Shown: positions 16,508 through 25,634, counted from the first letter of the stretch. The stretch is 64,000 nucleotides of DNA from Erysipelotrichaceae bacterium (GCA_003543215.1 DPJD01000001.1:767068-831067), one strand, 5' to 3'. Program-made: numbers and translations. Notes: generated by a model from the sequence alone, not told the origin.

Positions 16508-19203
16508 TATTCCGTAATGACAGCTGCACAGCGTTCACATAAACCATCTTCCGCATGGCTATGTGTCACATTCCAACAGCGTGGACATGTGATACCTTCC
16601 GCAACCTCCACCTTAACATACGTCTTATCCGCTTCATTCACTTCAATTTGCGATACGATCAACCACTGTGCAAAATTAGGCACATAGGTTTCAACCAAAG
16701 CTTTAAGCTGAGGATTAAGCGAAACGACAAGTTTGGCTTCCAAACTCTTGCCAATGATTTTCTCAGCACGCGCTTCTTCCAAGGCTTTAAAGATTTCTGA
16801 TCTTAACGCAAAGAGTTGAGCCCATGCCTCATGATCGACTTCATTGAGATCCATGACTTCAGGGAAGGTCAAAGTATGAACGGAATCCGATCCAGGTACG
16901 AGGTAATCATGAACTTCTTCCATCGTATGCACCAATACCGGCGCCAACAAGCGATGCAAGGCATCGATAACTGTATGCAATACCGTTTGAACTTCACGAC
17001 GACGCAAACTCTTGGCCTTCTCGATGTATAAGATATCTTTCGTGAAATCCAAATAGTAAGCCGACATCTCATTCGTCATGAAATTACTGATCGCACTGAC
17101 CATCGTTTTATAATCAAAATTGCGATACGCATGCAAACTGAGTTTGATGATGCGATTCAATTCATCCAAAATATAGGTATCCACTTTTGGTAGATCTTTT
17201 AAGTCAACTTTATCTTGTTCAGTGAAATCACTGATATTGCCAAGAATGAAACGGAAAGTGTTACGCATTTTCTTGTAGTTCTCAATGACCTGTTTCAATA
17301 GATCATCAGAAATACGTACATCGGATTGATAATCAATCGAACTTGCCCATAAACGCAAGATGTCCGCACCCGACTGCTTCACAACCTTATTCGGCTCAAT
17401 GGTATTGCCTAAGGACTTACTCATCTTCTCACCCTTGCCATCCAAGACAAAACCATGGGAGACGACATTGCGATACGGTGAATGACCATGAATTGCCGTT
17501 GAAATGATCAATGAACTGTTGAACCAACCACGATACTGGTCGGATCCCTCAAGATAGAGATCCACAGGAAGTTCACCACCACGTTCCTTAATGACTCCAG
17601 TATGTGAAGAACCTGAATCGAACCAGACATCCATGATGTCGGTTTCTTTACGGAAATGTCCTTCTGGACTATCCACATGCGTATAGCCTTCAGGAAGCAA
17701 TTCCTTCACATCCCATTCAAACCAGATATTCGAACCATGGGCTCTGAAAAGATCCGCCACATGTTGGAAGACTGCCTTATCCATGATGGCTGTATTCGCT
17801 TCGGTATAAAAGATTGGAATCGGAACACCCCACGCACGTTGACGCGAGATACACCAATCGCCTCGATCCTTGATCATATTATGCATACGCAATTGGCCCC
17901 ATTCTGGCAACCACTTGACTTGATTGATTTCATGTAAAAGTTTTGTACGGATCTTCTCAATAGAAGCGAACCATTGGTCCGTCGCACGATAGATGACCGG
18001 TTTCTTGGTACGCCAATCATGTGGGTATGGATGCACGATGCTTTCAATTGCCAACAAAGCATTGACTTCACTCAACTTCGTGATGATGGTTTTGTTCGCA
18101 TCTTCTACAAACTGTCCGACAAGGAAATCACCGGCTTCAGCTGTCATACAACCTTTATCATCCACTGGACAAAATGCATCCAAATGATACAAGCGACCGA
18201 CGTTAAAGTCCTCAACCCCATGCCCTGGAGCCGTATGGACGCAACCGGTCCCATCTTCATCCGTAACGTGATCCCCTAAGATGACCAGCGAAGTGCGGTC
18301 ATAGAATGGATGTTTGGTTGTGATGAATTCACACTCAGAACCTTTAAATTCCGCAATAACTTCTGACTCAACGAGTTTGAATTTTTCCAACAAAGTTGTC
18401 ATGAGTGCTTTCGCAAAAATCAGATTGCCTTTCTCGGTCTTGACTTTGACATAGGTTAAAGCTGGATTCAAACAGATCGCAAGATTGGCAGGCAGTGTCC
18501 AAGGTGTCGTGGTCCAAATAACGAACTGATCACCCTTCTCAACGATACCTTTACCTTCTACGACTTCAAAAGGCACATACAAAGTCGTATCTTTTTTATC
18601 ATGGTATTCAATTTCCGCTTCAGCCAAAGCACTTTCACTTGAAGGACTCCAATAAACAGGTTTCAAGCCTTTATAGATCAAACCATCCAAAGCCATCTTC
18701 GCAAAGACTTCGATCTGATTCGCTTCAAACTCTTTTTGAAGCGTCGCATAGTAATGATCATAATCTCCAATCGTACCCAAGGCCTTCATATCCGCCATTT
18801 GTGTTTGGATCTGTTTCTTGGCATAATCATCACAAAGGGCACGGAACTGCGCCGTACTCATGGTTTTACGATTGTGCCCCAACTTAGAGATTGCCGTTTC
18901 AATTGGCAAGCCATGGGTATCCCAACCTGGGATGAACAAACTTTGATAACCCAACATGTGATGACTACGCACCACCATGTCTTTAAGGGTCTTGTTCAAG
19001 GCATGTCCGATGTGGATATTGCCATTCGCATAAGGAGGCCCGTCATGCAAGACATACGGTTTTTTATCCGCATGTTTCGCTTTCATCGTTTCATACAGAT
19101 TTTGCTCAGCCCAACGCGCTTGAAAACGTGGTTCTTTCTGCGTTAGATTGCCCCGCATTTCAAAATCTGTCTTAGGCATTAATAGTGTATTTTTATATTC
19201 CAT
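16507..19203 (-). CDS. ileS: Isoleucine--tRNA ligase
   Basis: This class Ia synthetase of 898 residues charges tRNA-Ile and edits valine. It has the HIGH signature in GNIHIGHAL near residue 65, the CP1 editing domain (roughly 190-400), GEKMSKSLGN near 590 and an anticodon-binding helical domain. A C-terminal zinc finger follows (CPRCW...CERC). GGAGGG stands before the ATG at 19203; a frame start four codons earlier overlaps that ribosome site and is unlikely. It is regulated by the T-box leader immediately upstream, which carries an AUC specifier. Confidence 0.97.
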   Translation of the reverse strand: MEYKNTLLMPKTDFEMRGNLTQKEPRFQARWAEQNLYETMKAKHADKKPYVLHDGPPYANGNIHIGHALNKTLKDMVVRSHHMLGYQSLFIPGWDTHGLPIETAISKLGHNRKTMSTAQFRALCDDYAKKQIQTQMADMKALGTIGDYDHYYATLQKEFEANQIEVFAKMALDGLIYKGLKPVYWSPSSESALAEAEIEYHDKKDTTLYVPFEVVEGKGIVEKGDQFVIWTTTPWTLPANLAICLNPALTYVKVKTEKGNLIFAKALMTTLLEKFKLVESEVIAEFKGSECEFITTKHPFYDRTSLVILGDHVTDEDGTGCVHTAPGHGVEDFNVGRLYHLDAFCPVDDKGCMTAEAGDFLVGQFVEDANKTIITKLSEVNALLAIESIVHPYPHDWRTKKPVIYRATDQWFASIEKIRTKLLHEINQVKWLPEWGQLRMHNMIKDRGDWCISRQRAWGVPIPIFYTEANTAIMDKAVFQHVADLFRAHGSNIWFEWDVKELLPEGYTHVDSPEGHFRKETDIMDVWFDSGSSHTGVIKERGGELPVDLYLEGSDQYRGWFNSSLIISTAIHGHSPYRNVVSHGFVLDGKGEKMSKSLGNTIEPNKVVKQSGADILRLWASSIDYQSDVRISDDLLKQVIENYKKMRNTFRFILGNISDFTEQDKVDLKDLPKVDTYILDELNRIIKLSLHAYRNFDYKTMVSAISNFMTNEMSAYYLDFTKDILYIEKAKSLRRREVQTVLHTVIDALHRLLAPVLVHTMEEVHDYLVPGSDSVHTLTFPEVMDLNEVDHEAWAQLFALRSEIFKALEEARAEKIIGKSLEAKLVVSLNPQLKALVETYVPNFAQWLIVSQIEVNEADKTYVKVEVAEGITCPRCWNVTHSHAEDGLCERCAAVITE

Positions 19204-19215
19204 CTTTCCCTCCAT

Positions 19216-19390
19216 AAAAAAAGCATCCTCTAAGGACGCTTAACGTGGTACCACCTTAGTTCATCTTGCGATGCACTCAACACAATAACGGTGTGCGCCG
19301 TCATTCCTTTTGATCGGAATACAACTTCCAAGTGATGTCCTCATTCAATCCAGTCTTCCTTTCACCCTCCGGAAGCTCTCTACTGCTGGT
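19216..19390 (-). promoter_or_regulatory. T-box leader of ileS
   Basis: The T-box sequence AAGGTGGTACCACG is at 19244-19257. The terminator stem AGCATCCT (19222-19229) pairs with AGGACGCT (19233-19240) with one G-U, followed by seven T residues. The Stem I specifier reads AUC (complement of 19334-19336), matching isoleucine. The leader begins directly after divIVA and has no obvious separate promoter, so read-through from divIVA is likely. Confidence 0.92.
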
Positions 19391-19392
19391 TA

Positions 19393-19884
19393 TCAAACAG
19401 GCTCGTCTTGTTCTTTGTCTTTAATTTGACTCAATTTTACTGCTGGAATACGCGGAACTTCAAAGGCTTCGATCGACTCACTCAAACGCTGGATCTTATC
19501 CAACATCTCCGCTTTGACACCTTGTGCCTCACGACTGATGCGTGCGATCTCAATCAAGATCATCTTCGCTGTCGACAATGCTTCCTGCACGATCGAATCC
19601 GCATTCTTCTGTGCTGATTGTATCACCGTATTCGCTTCTCGCAAAGCCAAACGCGCGATATCATCCGCTGCTTTCTCACGAACACTGAGTTCAGAAAGCA
19701 AACTATGGTAACGTTCTTTGATTTGGTCCACTTGTTCCTGAGCGTACTCAGTTTGTTTGATGTAACTTTGTAATTGACTTTCCTTGGACTCCAAATCAAA
19801 AGTCAAACGCTCGAGAGCATCATCCACCGCAAATCGGTCATAGCCTTTTTTCATGATCCGAAATCTCGGTTTCTTAGCCTCCAT
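19393..19884 (-). CDS. divIVA: DivIVA-domain protein
   Basis: This is a 163-residue, almost entirely coiled-coil protein. The N-terminal FRIMKKGYDRFAVDDALERL is the DivIVA membrane-binding region (RGYDxxEVDxFL in most members). Heptads then run to about residue 145. DivIVA recognises strongly curved membrane at poles and septa and recruits division or wall proteins. It is encoded after sepF, as in many Bacillota, and before ileS, also a common neighbour. A -10 box with TGA extension (complement of 19914-19922) and the run GGGGAAGGG stand upstream. Confidence 0.88.
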   Translation of the reverse strand: MEAKKPRFRIMKKGYDRFAVDDALERLTFDLESKESQLQSYIKQTEYAQEQVDQIKERYHSLLSELSVREKAADDIARLALREANTVIQSAQKNADSIVQEALSTAKMILIEIARISREAQGVKAEMLDKIQRLSESIEAFEVPRIPAVKLSQIKDKEQDEPV

Positions 19885-19913
19885 TGTACCCTTCCCCTAT
19901 CAAAGATGTTCTT

Positions 19914-19922
19914 ATTATGTCA
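19914..19922 (-). promoter_or_regulatory. divIVA extended -10 candidate
   Basis: The minus strand reads TGA CATAAT in the 62-base gap between sepF and divIVA. No convincing -35 is seen. It would start transcription near 19907. Confidence 0.4.
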
Positions 19923-19946
19923 TATTCGACTTTTTGAATCAAGCAA

Positions 19947-20342
19947 CTAATTGTCTTCTTCGCCCTCGATTGAAATCTTGCCATGAACACCCACACTCTT
20001 TGGTGCACACAAGATGACATTATGGCCGATTTTTTGAATCGAACCATCCAAAGCAAAGACAACACCCGTCAAGAAATCAATCGTACGCTGTGCATATTCA
20101 CGATTCAAACGGTGTAGATTGACGACCGCAGCACGACGATCTTTAAGATGACGAGCAACTTCTTCCGCTTCATCAAAGGTTCGTGGTTCAAAGAGAACCA
20201 TCTTGGTGTCCATACTTACTTTTGAAAACTGCTTATTCGTAGGTTCTTCATAGTCGCTCAAACGAGCGGCTTCGTGTTCATCCAATTCAAGTTCCTCTTC
20301 AACTGGATTAAAAAAGTTTTTTACTTTATCGAGCATTCCCAT
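19947..20342 (-). CDS. sepF: Cell division protein SepF
   Basis: This 131-residue cytosolic protein ties FtsZ filaments to the membrane at the septum. It has an N-terminal amphipathic helix (MLDKVKNFFNP), an acidic linker and then the SepF core, with VVLFEPRTFDEAEEVARHLKDRRAAVVNLH as a close variant of the family pattern. The rest, up to ICAPKSVGV, is also typical. Length is near normal. A GGAGG site and an extended -10 promoter lie upstream, after the hpf terminator, so sepF and divIVA form their own unit. Confidence 0.93.
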   Translation of the reverse strand: MGMLDKVKNFFNPVEEELELDEHEAARLSDYEEPTNKQFSKVSMDTKMVLFEPRTFDEAEEVARHLKDRRAAVVNLHRLNREYAQRTIDFLTGVVFALDGSIQKIGHNVILCAPKSVGVHGKISIEGEEDN

Positions 20343-20365
20343 ATCATTTCCTCCAACACATTCTT

Positions 20366-20374
20366 AGTATAGCA
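20366..20374 (-). promoter_or_regulatory. sepF extended -10 promoter
   Basis: The minus strand reads TGC TATACT, with hexamer 20366-20371. The predicted start is near 20359, 17 bases before sepF. It lies between the hpf terminator and sepF. Confidence 0.55.
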
Positions 20375-20383
20375 CTTCCGTCA

Positions 20384-20409
20384 TAAAAAAAGGATGGTTT
20401 CCCATCCTT
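20384..20409 (-). terminator. hpf terminator
   Basis: AAGGATGG (20390-20397) pairs with CCATCCTT (20402-20409) over a four-base loop, with a T-run on the minus strand at 20384-20391. Confidence 0.85.
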
Positions 20410-20413
20410 GATG

Positions 20414-20956
20414 TTATTTTGCCGGACTTGTCTCCAATAATCCATAACCACCATCCAAGCGTTTGTAGACAACCGCCATCTGGTGTTCTTCCTCATCCGT
20501 ATAGATGAAGAACGAGTGACCCAACATTTCCATGCGCATGATCGCATCATCCAAACTCATCACTTCTGCACTGATTGTTTTCGTCTTCACGACACCAATC
20601 GGCTTCACTTCTTCAGTCTTATCGATTTGCTCAATAAACGCCTTCGATAATTTCTCACGATGTTTACGCGAGAGACGTGTTTTTTGACGACGGATCTGAT
20701 CTTCTAGTTTATCAATCGCAAGATCAATCGCCGCATAATAATCTTCGTGTGACACCTCTGCTCTCAAGATGGCAATTTTACTTAAAATCGTCACCTCAAC
20801 CTTCAAACTATTTGGATACACCTTCACAGAGACATTTGCGGGTGTGTCCTCTTCGATCAAGAAGTACTTCTCAAGAAACGAGAGTTTCTTCTGTGTGGTT
20901 TGAAGCATTGCTTCGGTAATCGTCACATTCTTTCCATGGATATGAAGTTTCATCAT
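20414..20956 (-). CDS. hpf: Ribosome hibernation promoting factor, long form
   Basis: This 180-residue protein binds the small subunit when growth slows and, in the long form, joins two 70S particles into a 100S dimer. Residues 1-95 are the RaiA/HPF beta-alpha fold (IHGKNVTITEAM and the basic helix with DKLEDQIRRQK). A linker follows, and then the C-terminal dimerization domain that begins near residue 120 (VKTKTISAEVMSLDDAIMRMEMLGHSFFIY). AAGGAGG precedes two neighbouring ATGs; I use the first (20956), but 20953 is possible. A clear terminator follows, so it is monocistronic. Confidence 0.94.
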   Translation of the reverse strand: MMKLHIHGKNVTITEAMLQTTQKKLSFLEKYFLIEEDTPANVSVKVYPNSLKVEVTILSKIAILRAEVSHEDYYAAIDLAIDKLEDQIRRQKTRLSRKHREKLSKAFIEQIDKTEEVKPIGVVKTKTISAEVMSLDDAIMRMEMLGHSFFIYTDEEEHQMAVVYKRLDGGYGLLETSPAK

Positions 20957-20974
20957 CACTTCCTCCTTACACTT

Positions 20975-20980
20975 ATTATA
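20975..20980 (-). promoter_or_regulatory. hpf promoter -10
   Basis: A perfect TATAAT on the minus strand, with the predicted start near 20968, precedes the AAGGAGG site. The -35 is weak. Confidence 0.5.
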
Positions 20981-21048
20981 CGAGCTTTTTAGTAAAGAAA
21001 GAGTCTTTTTGCACAAAGTCTTTTATGGTAGAATATGGGTAACCGTGC

Positions 21049-21990
21049 TTATGGCTTCAAATGTTTCAAAAAGAACGCTTCAACGTTGCCCCAGGCAACT
21101 TTTTTTATTTCAACTTCATTAAAACCAACTTCTTTTAAAGCATTGATCAAATTCTGAGACTGTGAAGCATCCTGTAGATCCGATGCCATTGAAGCTCTTC
21201 CAAAATTCCCTTCTAGAAAATCCATATAATCAAAGCCGATTGCTAAATGATTGATGCCACCCAACTCTTTAATGTGTAAAGCATGCAAAGCAAGTTGGTT
21301 CGCTGTTTGTAGTGATTCATCCTTACTGACAAACCAGCGTGCTGCGACCAGGCCGATCAAACCTTCCTTTTGAATCAAAGCCTTGATTTGTTGGTCCGTT
21401 AAATTTCGATCCACATTGCTCAACTGACGAGAATTGCTGTGGGTTGCGATAACGGGTTTCGAGCTTGTCTCCAAGACATCCCAGAAACTCTTCTCATTGG
21501 TATGGGAGACATCAATGATCATATTCAATTTATTCATGTGTTGTATGGCGCGTTTGCCTAATGTGCTCAAGCCCCTCAAAGGATTCCCTTTGACACCTGT
21601 CGCTAGTGCATTCTCGTCATTCCAACATAAAGAACCGATGCGTGCACCTTGGTCATACAACCAATCTAAATGTGCTTCTGGTTCATCTTCAATGAAACAC
21701 ATCCCTTCAATGGTAATCATCGCGTTCAGACGATCTTCACTCAAGGTTCCTCCCTTATAGAAGTGGAGTCGATCTTGGTTCTGTTCAAGCTCTTCGCGTA
21801 ATGCACTGACCATGGATTGCGCCGTTTGCCAGTTCTCATGACCCTCAAAAAAACAGGCCATTCCCACACCTGAAACATTGCCTTGGGCAAGTTTATCCAA
21901 ATGGTAAGTCTTTAGAATATCCTTCTCGCCTTTTAATTTCTTACTTAAGACATCCATCCCGATGTCCGCATGGAGATCAAAGATTTCCAT
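21049..21990 (-). CDS. Membrane dipeptidase, peptidase M19 family
   Basis: This 313-residue zinc dipeptidase of the renal dipeptidase family has the HxD metal motif FDLHADIGMD at the very start. The bridging region ITIEGMC is near residue 95 (E), and DVSHTNEKSFWDVL with ATHSNSRQLSNVDRNLTD near 165-190 holds the two later His ligands. No signal peptide is seen, so it is probably cytosolic. The chosen ATG at 21990 lies inside the end of the gene before it, with no strong ribosome site; ATGs at 21996 and 22008 are alternatives. It is the last of an operon headed by alanine dehydrogenase, so dipeptide-derived amino acids fit the context. Confidence 0.85.
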   Translation of the reverse strand: MEIFDLHADIGMDVLSKKLKGEKDILKTYHLDKLAQGNVSGVGMACFFEGHENWQTAQSMVSALREELEQNQDRLHFYKGGTLSEDRLNAMITIEGMCFIEDEPEAHLDWLYDQGARIGSLCWNDENALATGVKGNPLRGLSTLGKRAIQHMNKLNMIIDVSHTNEKSFWDVLETSSKPVIATHSNSRQLSNVDRNLTDQQIKALIQKEGLIGLVAARWFVSKDESLQTANQLALHALHIKELGGINHLAIGFDYMDFLEGNFGRASMASDLQDASQSQNLINALKEVGFNEVEIKKVAWGNVEAFFLKHLKP

Positions 21991-22951
21991 GCTCATATAC
22001 CGATGCATAAAAACGCATCGCTCCTGCATCTTTCATTCCTGTGTCATAACTTCGATCACGGATCAAATCATCCAATGTCGTTTGTTTATTGTTATATAGA
22101 ATATCATTCAATCGATACAAAACAGCTTGACCCAATAGGACAGCTTCATGATACAGATCTAGAAAGCTCTTATCGGATACATCACCTGATACCGGATGCA
22201 TCCACGGTTTATGATTTAGATTCAAGATATCATGTTGAGTATCCACTTCACCAATGACCATATGACTCGAGTATTTCCAATCCAAGTCCATTATGCGTTC
22301 GATGCCTTGAATCACTGGAAACTTAAGCGTATGGGGATCAAACAACCATTTGGCTAGGGTATACATGCTTTCCATGGACTCCGCATAAATATCTGTTGAA
22401 ACATCTTCTTGGTGTGTTCTTGAAACGATTTCACGATAATAGGCCGCAAGTCGCTCGCGATCTTCTGCTTTTGATTGGACACAGTCAAATGTTCGAGTCG
22501 CATCCAAACGATAACCCTTGATCTGTTGAACCATGATCGTATCAATCATGGATTCAAATCGATAATGCCAATACTTGGTCTTGCCACCGATCTCACCACT
22601 CCGATTGAACACAAACGGATGTGCTTTTACATCCAAGGACCAATGCATCAAATGACCTGCAAGATATGCAATCAAGATTTCATTGTCTTCACTACTCTTG
22701 ATGATGTTGATGGCATTTTGATAAAAAGCATTGATGTTTTTTGTATGTACCTTGTTGCCAAGATCATAGATGGGCTTACCTAAAGCCGCATCTTGCATTG
22801 GTAATGCCTTGTAATAGAACAGGAAGTCAGGACCACTGGTCGCCATTGAAAAGACCTGTGGATACTTCAAGATAATTTCTTTGAGTTTGATGGCTTCTAA
22901 ATCTTGCAAGACATCATTTGCCATCAAGGCATGTGTCAGTATATTTGGCAT
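21977..22951 (-). CDS. Zinc-dependent phospholipase C-like protein
   Basis: This 324-residue protein resembles the zinc-dependent phospholipase C/S1-P1-like family found in many Bacillota. The pattern is PNILTHALM (N-terminal His), GPDFLFYYK (Asp) and a central GHLMHWSLDVKAHP with two His, an Asp and a third His. Next comes YWHYRFESMID (His and Glu). These are the residues that would hold three zinc ions. Unlike clostridial toxins it has no signal peptide and no C-terminal C2-like domain, so it is likely intracellular and its substrate is unknown. It follows the DUF2779 gene by nine bases and overlaps the dipeptidase start. Confidence 0.7.
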   Translation of the reverse strand: MPNILTHALMANDVLQDLEAIKLKEIILKYPQVFSMATSGPDFLFYYKALPMQDAALGKPIYDLGNKVHTKNINAFYQNAINIIKSSEDNEILIAYLAGHLMHWSLDVKAHPFVFNRSGEIGGKTKYWHYRFESMIDTIMVQQIKGYRLDATRTFDCVQSKAEDRERLAAYYREIVSRTHQEDVSTDIYAESMESMYTLAKWLFDPHTLKFPVIQGIERIMDLDWKYSSHMVIGEVDTQHDILNLNHKPWMHPVSGDVSDKSFLDLYHEAVLLGQAVLYRLNDILYNNKQTTLDDLIRDRSYDTGMKDAGAMRFYASVYEHGNL

Positions 22952-22960
22952 AAACCCTCC

Positions 22961-24409
22961 TTATACCAGCGTCTTCAACCATTGGTAGACTTTGACCATC
23001 GCCAAGGTATCCATGCGACAGTAACTCAACAAGGCTTCCCTGACTTCGTCCTGTTCTTCGTCATCACTTAGGTTGCGATAATGGTAAACCGCATCCAATC
23101 CATGACTGATCGCTAGTTTTTCATAGGACAATTCTGGGTTAACGGCTTCAATGATGCGTTTCAATGAATACGCTCCTTTCATCTTGGAATCATAGACGAT
23201 ACCATCAATGAAGATCAGCGCAAGATCCACAAAACGATCAATAACAGCTTGTAAAGCACTTTGATATTGAGGAAACTGTTCGGCAAGTTGACGCAAACGT
23301 ATCGCTTCAGCACCAAATGCATTGTAAGCAAATAGAGGTCCCTCCGCTGGTAGATGATTTAAGAGTGACACAATAAATTCTTCACGGCAATCGCCTTGCC
23401 CAAGAAACTCACGATGATGAATCAAACCATCCTCAATCGTATGTAAAGAATATTGGAAACAAACGACATCCAGTGGTCGCATTTGCGGATACGGTGGAAT
23501 GCCAAAGGTATCCCACTCAAAATCCACGAATGAGAGTGTCTGTCCTTCGTATTTATCAAGCCAGTGATTCAAAGCTCTTTGATCGACAAAACGACCATCC
23601 AAATGAGCAGCCATGATCTGTGCATATTGCGCCTTGCTCAACATCAACTCTTCAACGGGAATCTCAGTGATACTTGTCTTACCTTCCGCGATCCAAGCTT
23701 TGCGATCCACTGCGGAAAAGTGATAAATGGAATCATCTGGAAAATGCATATCTTTGAAGCAGGTATTGAAATGATCACATTTGATGGGATTGGGACAATC
23801 ATCCAATGTGATGGGATAATCTACTCTAAGACGCGTTTGTTCCATGCTCGCTAAGATGTCTGTGTAGTCCTTGTGTTTCTTAGATACGATGCCATAGACA
23901 TCCCCTTGCACATGTCCACTTTGTTTAACGAAATCACTGGATAAGTTGAAGCATCGATCGACATCCAACTCATCTTGACGAACATACTCTTTATTAAACG
24001 TCATGATGTACATCTTGTGGATTTTTATACCCAATTCATTTAAAACCCAAAAATGATTGGCATAATAAGACGCATCTTCAATCTTTGGCCAAGTCGACAT
24101 GGATGTGAAATAGACATCATAGCCTTCTTCAACTCGATGAAGGCCAGGTATTTTAACTCTTAATCCTTTTGCTTCAAAGCGGAGATTGAAACACCATTCA
24201 TTCGCCTGAATCGCATTCAAACTATCGTGTGCATCCATACCTTGTCTACCCGAAAAATAATCCTTTACATCCAGTTTCTTTATCAACATCTGGTGCATGG
24301 GTTCCAACATCGAGATGAACGAATGGAACGCTTGACGACGCTCACGTGTACTCAACCAATAGATTCGAGGGCAAAAACGAAAGCTACGCAAATCCGAAAT
24401 ATGAACCAT
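22961..24409 (-). CDS. DUF2779 protein: Cas4-like Fe-S part plus RNase H-like exonuclease part
   Basis: This 482-residue protein is of the DUF2779 type. The N-terminal third resembles a Cas4/TM0106-like nuclease with an Fe-S cluster: one Cys at residue 13 (RFCPR) and three more near 203-216 (spacing C-x5-C-x5-C in DDCPNPIKCDHFNTCF). That is the four-Cys layout of AddB and Cas4. The C-terminal half starts FVDFEWD near residue 293, continues with FAYNAFGAEA and ends YCRMDTLAM, which fits a DEDDy-type exonuclease fold with D-x-E, an N/E site and Y-x3-D. It is joined to ald by TAATG. The substrate, DNA or RNA, is unknown. No CRISPR array is nearby. Confidence 0.7.
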   Translation of the reverse strand: MVHISDLRSFRFCPRIYWLSTRERRQAFHSFISMLEPMHQMLIKKLDVKDYFSGRQGMDAHDSLNAIQANEWCFNLRFEAKGLRVKIPGLHRVEEGYDVYFTSMSTWPKIEDASYYANHFWVLNELGIKIHKMYIMTFNKEYVRQDELDVDRCFNLSSDFVKQSGHVQGDVYGIVSKKHKDYTDILASMEQTRLRVDYPITLDDCPNPIKCDHFNTCFKDMHFPDDSIYHFSAVDRKAWIAEGKTSITEIPVEELMLSKAQYAQIMAAHLDGRFVDQRALNHWLDKYEGQTLSFVDFEWDTFGIPPYPQMRPLDVVCFQYSLHTIEDGLIHHREFLGQGDCREEFIVSLLNHLPAEGPLFAYNAFGAEAIRLRQLAEQFPQYQSALQAVIDRFVDLALIFIDGIVYDSKMKGAYSLKRIIEAVNPELSYEKLAISHGLDAVYHYRNLSDDEEQDEVREALLSYCRMDTLAMVKVYQWLKTLV

Positions 24410-25509
24410 TAGATAAAGGCCTCAAATTTGAGGTTGAACGCTTCTGCAACTGCCGCATTGGTCAAGCGACCTTGATAGGTATTGATGGCACTTAAGAGGT
24501 TCTTATTTTTTATGATCGCACCTTTCAAGCCATAATTCGCAAGCAATAGACTGTATTCAAGCGTCGCATTGTTCAAGCCTAAAGTGGACGTCATTGGGAC
24601 GCTACCTGGCATATTGGCGACACAGTAATGGATGATTCCTTCTACGACAAAAGTAGGATCCAAGTGCGTGGTTGGATGTGTGGTTTCAAAACATCCGCCT
24701 TGATCCACGGCGATGTCGACAATGACCCCACCAGCTTGCATCTTCTTCAAATCTTCGCGCATGATGAGTTTTGGTGCTTTGGCTCCAGGAACCAAGACAG
24801 CCCCAATAACCACATCCATGCTTGGCAAGAGCTCTAAAATCGTCGCATGTGTTGAGAAACGCGTCTTGATTTGGAAACCAAATTCACTCTCCAATTGTTC
24901 CAAGCGATTGATATTCTTATCCAAAAGGTAGACATCCGCACCCATGCCCAAAGCAATCTTCGCCGCATTTTTTCCTGCGACCCCTGCGCCTATGATCATG
25001 ACCTTGGCTTTCATGACGCCTGGTAATCCACTCAACAACAACCCCTTGCCACCAAAAGGCTTCTCGAGGTATTTTGCGGCCTCTTGGATGCTCAAACGAC
25101 CAGCGATTTCGCTCATTGGTTTAAGTAAAGGCAAACTTCCATTGACATCTAGCGTCTCATACGCCAAAGCACTCATCTTACTTTCCAATAAAGCCTTGGT
25201 CAAAGCTTCATCCGCAGCCAAATGCAAATACGTAAACAAGATGAGATCTTCTCTAAAATAACGATATTCACTTTCCAAAGGTTCTTTGACTTTGATGACC
25301 AAATCCACCTTCGACCATACTTCTTCAGCTGTCTCTAATACAACAGCGCCATAGTGCTCATAATCTTCATTGGAAAATCCAGACCCAATGCCCGCATCTT
25401 TCTCGATATAAACCGTATGACCATGATCGATAAAACTCTTCACATGCGCGGGAATCAGACCTACGCGATATTCTTGATTCTTAATCTCTTTGACACATCC
25501 AACAAACAT
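24409..25509 (-). CDS. ald: Alanine dehydrogenase
   Basis: This 366-residue enzyme interconverts L-alanine with pyruvate and ammonia using NAD. It begins with CVKEIKNQEYRVGLIPAHV, the conserved substrate-binding N-terminus, and has FTYLHLAAD near residue 92 (active His). The Rossmann motif VMIIGAGVAGKNAAKIALGMGADV starts near 168. MPGSVPMTSTLGLNNATL near 300 is also conserved. It leads a four-gene operon with DUF2779, a zinc lipase-like gene and a dipeptidase. An extended -10 lies upstream. In Gram-positives it often helps use alanine as nitrogen and carbon source. Confidence 0.95.
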   Translation of the reverse strand: MFVGCVKEIKNQEYRVGLIPAHVKSFIDHGHTVYIEKDAGIGSGFSNEDYEHYGAVVLETAEEVWSKVDLVIKVKEPLESEYRYFREDLILFTYLHLAADEALTKALLESKMSALAYETLDVNGSLPLLKPMSEIAGRLSIQEAAKYLEKPFGGKGLLLSGLPGVMKAKVMIIGAGVAGKNAAKIALGMGADVYLLDKNINRLEQLESEFGFQIKTRFSTHATILELLPSMDVVIGAVLVPGAKAPKLIMREDLKKMQAGGVIVDIAVDQGGCFETTHPTTHLDPTFVVEGIIHYCVANMPGSVPMTSTLGLNNATLEYSLLLANYGLKGAIIKNKNLLSAINTYQGRLTNAAVAEAFNLKFEAFI

Positions 25510-25533
25510 AGTTTGTCCTCCACATTTGCTTTC

Positions 25534-25542
25534 ATTTTAACA
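25534..25542 (-). promoter_or_regulatory. ald operon extended -10
   Basis: The minus strand reads TGT TAAAAT (hexamer 25534-25539), 20-odd bases before the GGAGG site of ald. No clear -35 is seen. Confidence 0.45.
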
Positions 25543-25607
25543 TAGCAATTCAGTGTTAAAATAGAAGTCCTAGAAAAACACCTACTTTTAAAAGAAAATA
25601 TTCCCAC

Positions 25608-25634
25608 AAAAAAATAAGGTCGCACTGTGCGACC
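25608..25634 (-). terminator. Terminator of the flavodiiron gene
   Basis: GGTCGCAC and GTGCGACC (25618-25634) form a perfect stem directly after the stop codon, with a T-run (25608-25614) on the minus strand. Confidence 0.85.
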
